DNA from: Rhizobium sp. WSM4643
GTDB lineage: Bacteria; Pseudomonadota; Alphaproteobacteria; Rhizobiales; Rhizobiaceae
Assembly: GCF_025152745.1 (NCBI RefSeq)
Contig: NZ_CP104040.1
Span: 744,001 to 808,000, forward strand
Length of the DNA stretch: 64,000 bases
Direction: 5' to 3'
A model generated the notes under the pieces. It had not been told where the DNA came from. It made no database searches and saw nothing but the letters and a program-made list of their open reading frames with translations. The translations under genes and the position numbers were made by a program. Positions 63,652 through 64,000 of the stretch are shown piece by piece (position 1 is the stretch's first letter; the number at the start of each line of letters is the position of its first letter).

Positions 63652-64000
63652 ATGAACATGCGCGCCGCACCTGCCGCCCTTATGCCGGCCCTTCATCCGG
63701 TCAGCCTGCGGGTGAACACCTACCTGATCAATCTCGATCGTGCGCCCTTGCGCAGGTTCCGAATGGAACGCCTGCTGGCAAGCTTCGGCCTTGCCTTCGA
63801 GCGCGTCGCGGCGGTCGATGGGGCAGGGCTGAGCCTGCCGCATCCAGGCTTCGACGAAGCAGCCTATCTCAGCCGGCACGGCCGCCGGCCGAACCCTTTC
63901 GAGATCGGCTGTTATCTGAGCCACGTCGAATGCGCCAAGCGGTTCCTCGGCAGCCATGCCGAGTTCGCCCTCATTCTGGAAGACGATCTCGATTTTGATG
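63652..64000 (+). CDS. Glycosyltransferase family 25 protein (partial at window end)
   Basis: It runs off the end of the window after 116 residues. Motifs: TYLINLDRAPLRRFRMERL, EIGCYLSHVECAKRF, and the LILEDDLDF acidic motif. LPS-type galactosyltransferase family. The end is not seen. Confidence 0.85.
   Translation, partial: MNMRAAPAALMPALHPVSLRVNTYLINLDRAPLRRFRMERLLASFGLAFERVAAVDGAGLSLPHPGFDEAAYLSRHGRRPNPFEIGCYLSHVECAKRFLGSHAEFALILEDDLDFD

Noticed and set aside
63362..63655. 97-codon plus frame before the glycosyltransferase
   Set aside because: Overlaps a better minus-strand candidate and has no pattern.
1..64000. CRISPR arrays
   Set aside because: The repeated units are irregular palindromes at scattered places, without equal spacers or cas genes.

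Overview
The window is high-GC alphaproteobacterial chromosome or chromid. It most resembles the Rhizobium leguminosarum/etli group. The grounds are rhizobial-type mosaic palindromes between genes, DUF982, DUF1499 and DUF6894 proteins, and the protein families present. No rRNA, replication origin, CRISPR array or integrase was seen. All identifications were made by reading the sequence; no database search was possible.

Layout. 1-5030: ordinary chromosomal genes (DUF1499 protein, saccharopine-dehydrogenase-like/DUF4166 protein coupled to a DCC-family protein, metallo-beta-lactamase hydrolase) and tRNA-Gln. 5158-14787: a defence island on the minus strand, hsdR-hsdM-hsdS-ptuA-ptuB, in which a Septu-like ATPase/HNH pair follows a type I restriction-modification operon, ending on a broken mrr gene. 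14951-17900: two near-identical SDR genes in direct orientation around a Fic gene. 18379-20000: hipBA with three operator palindromes. 20095-21581 and 27155-28642: two copies of an IS4-family element, each inserted in a palindromic repeat. Between them lie a TetR regulator with three operators, a divergent pspA-yiaA pair and a large Aas-type phospholipid-remodelling protein. 28869-34930: DUF982, DinB, a lipoprotein, tRNA-Pro, a Crp/Fnr regulator and small proteins. 35016-41530: two same-orientation IS630 copies bracketing a VapBC-like module, an orphan zinc peptidase and small phage-like genes. 42427-46057: a prophage early-region remnant (S24-type repressor and a run of small overlapping genes).

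46242-64000: esterase, P-loop kinases, adenylate cyclase-TPR protein, and a bufferin-type RiPP operon (bufA-bufB-bufC-bufD, minus strand) preceded by a promoter matching the SigF-type ECF consensus. A decayed stretch follows (half of a TauE/SafE gene, IS66 remnant, broken tag gene). Then come a TetR/YciI pair, a methyltransferase, a GIY-YIG-like protein and the start of a glycosyltransferase family 25 gene.

The most notable systems are the hsdRMS-ptuAB array, the bufferin operon with its predicted sigma-factor promoter, the palindrome-targeting IS4 element, and the matching GGTAT-N5-ATACC operators that tie together two halves of a prophage control region now separated by an IS630 element.
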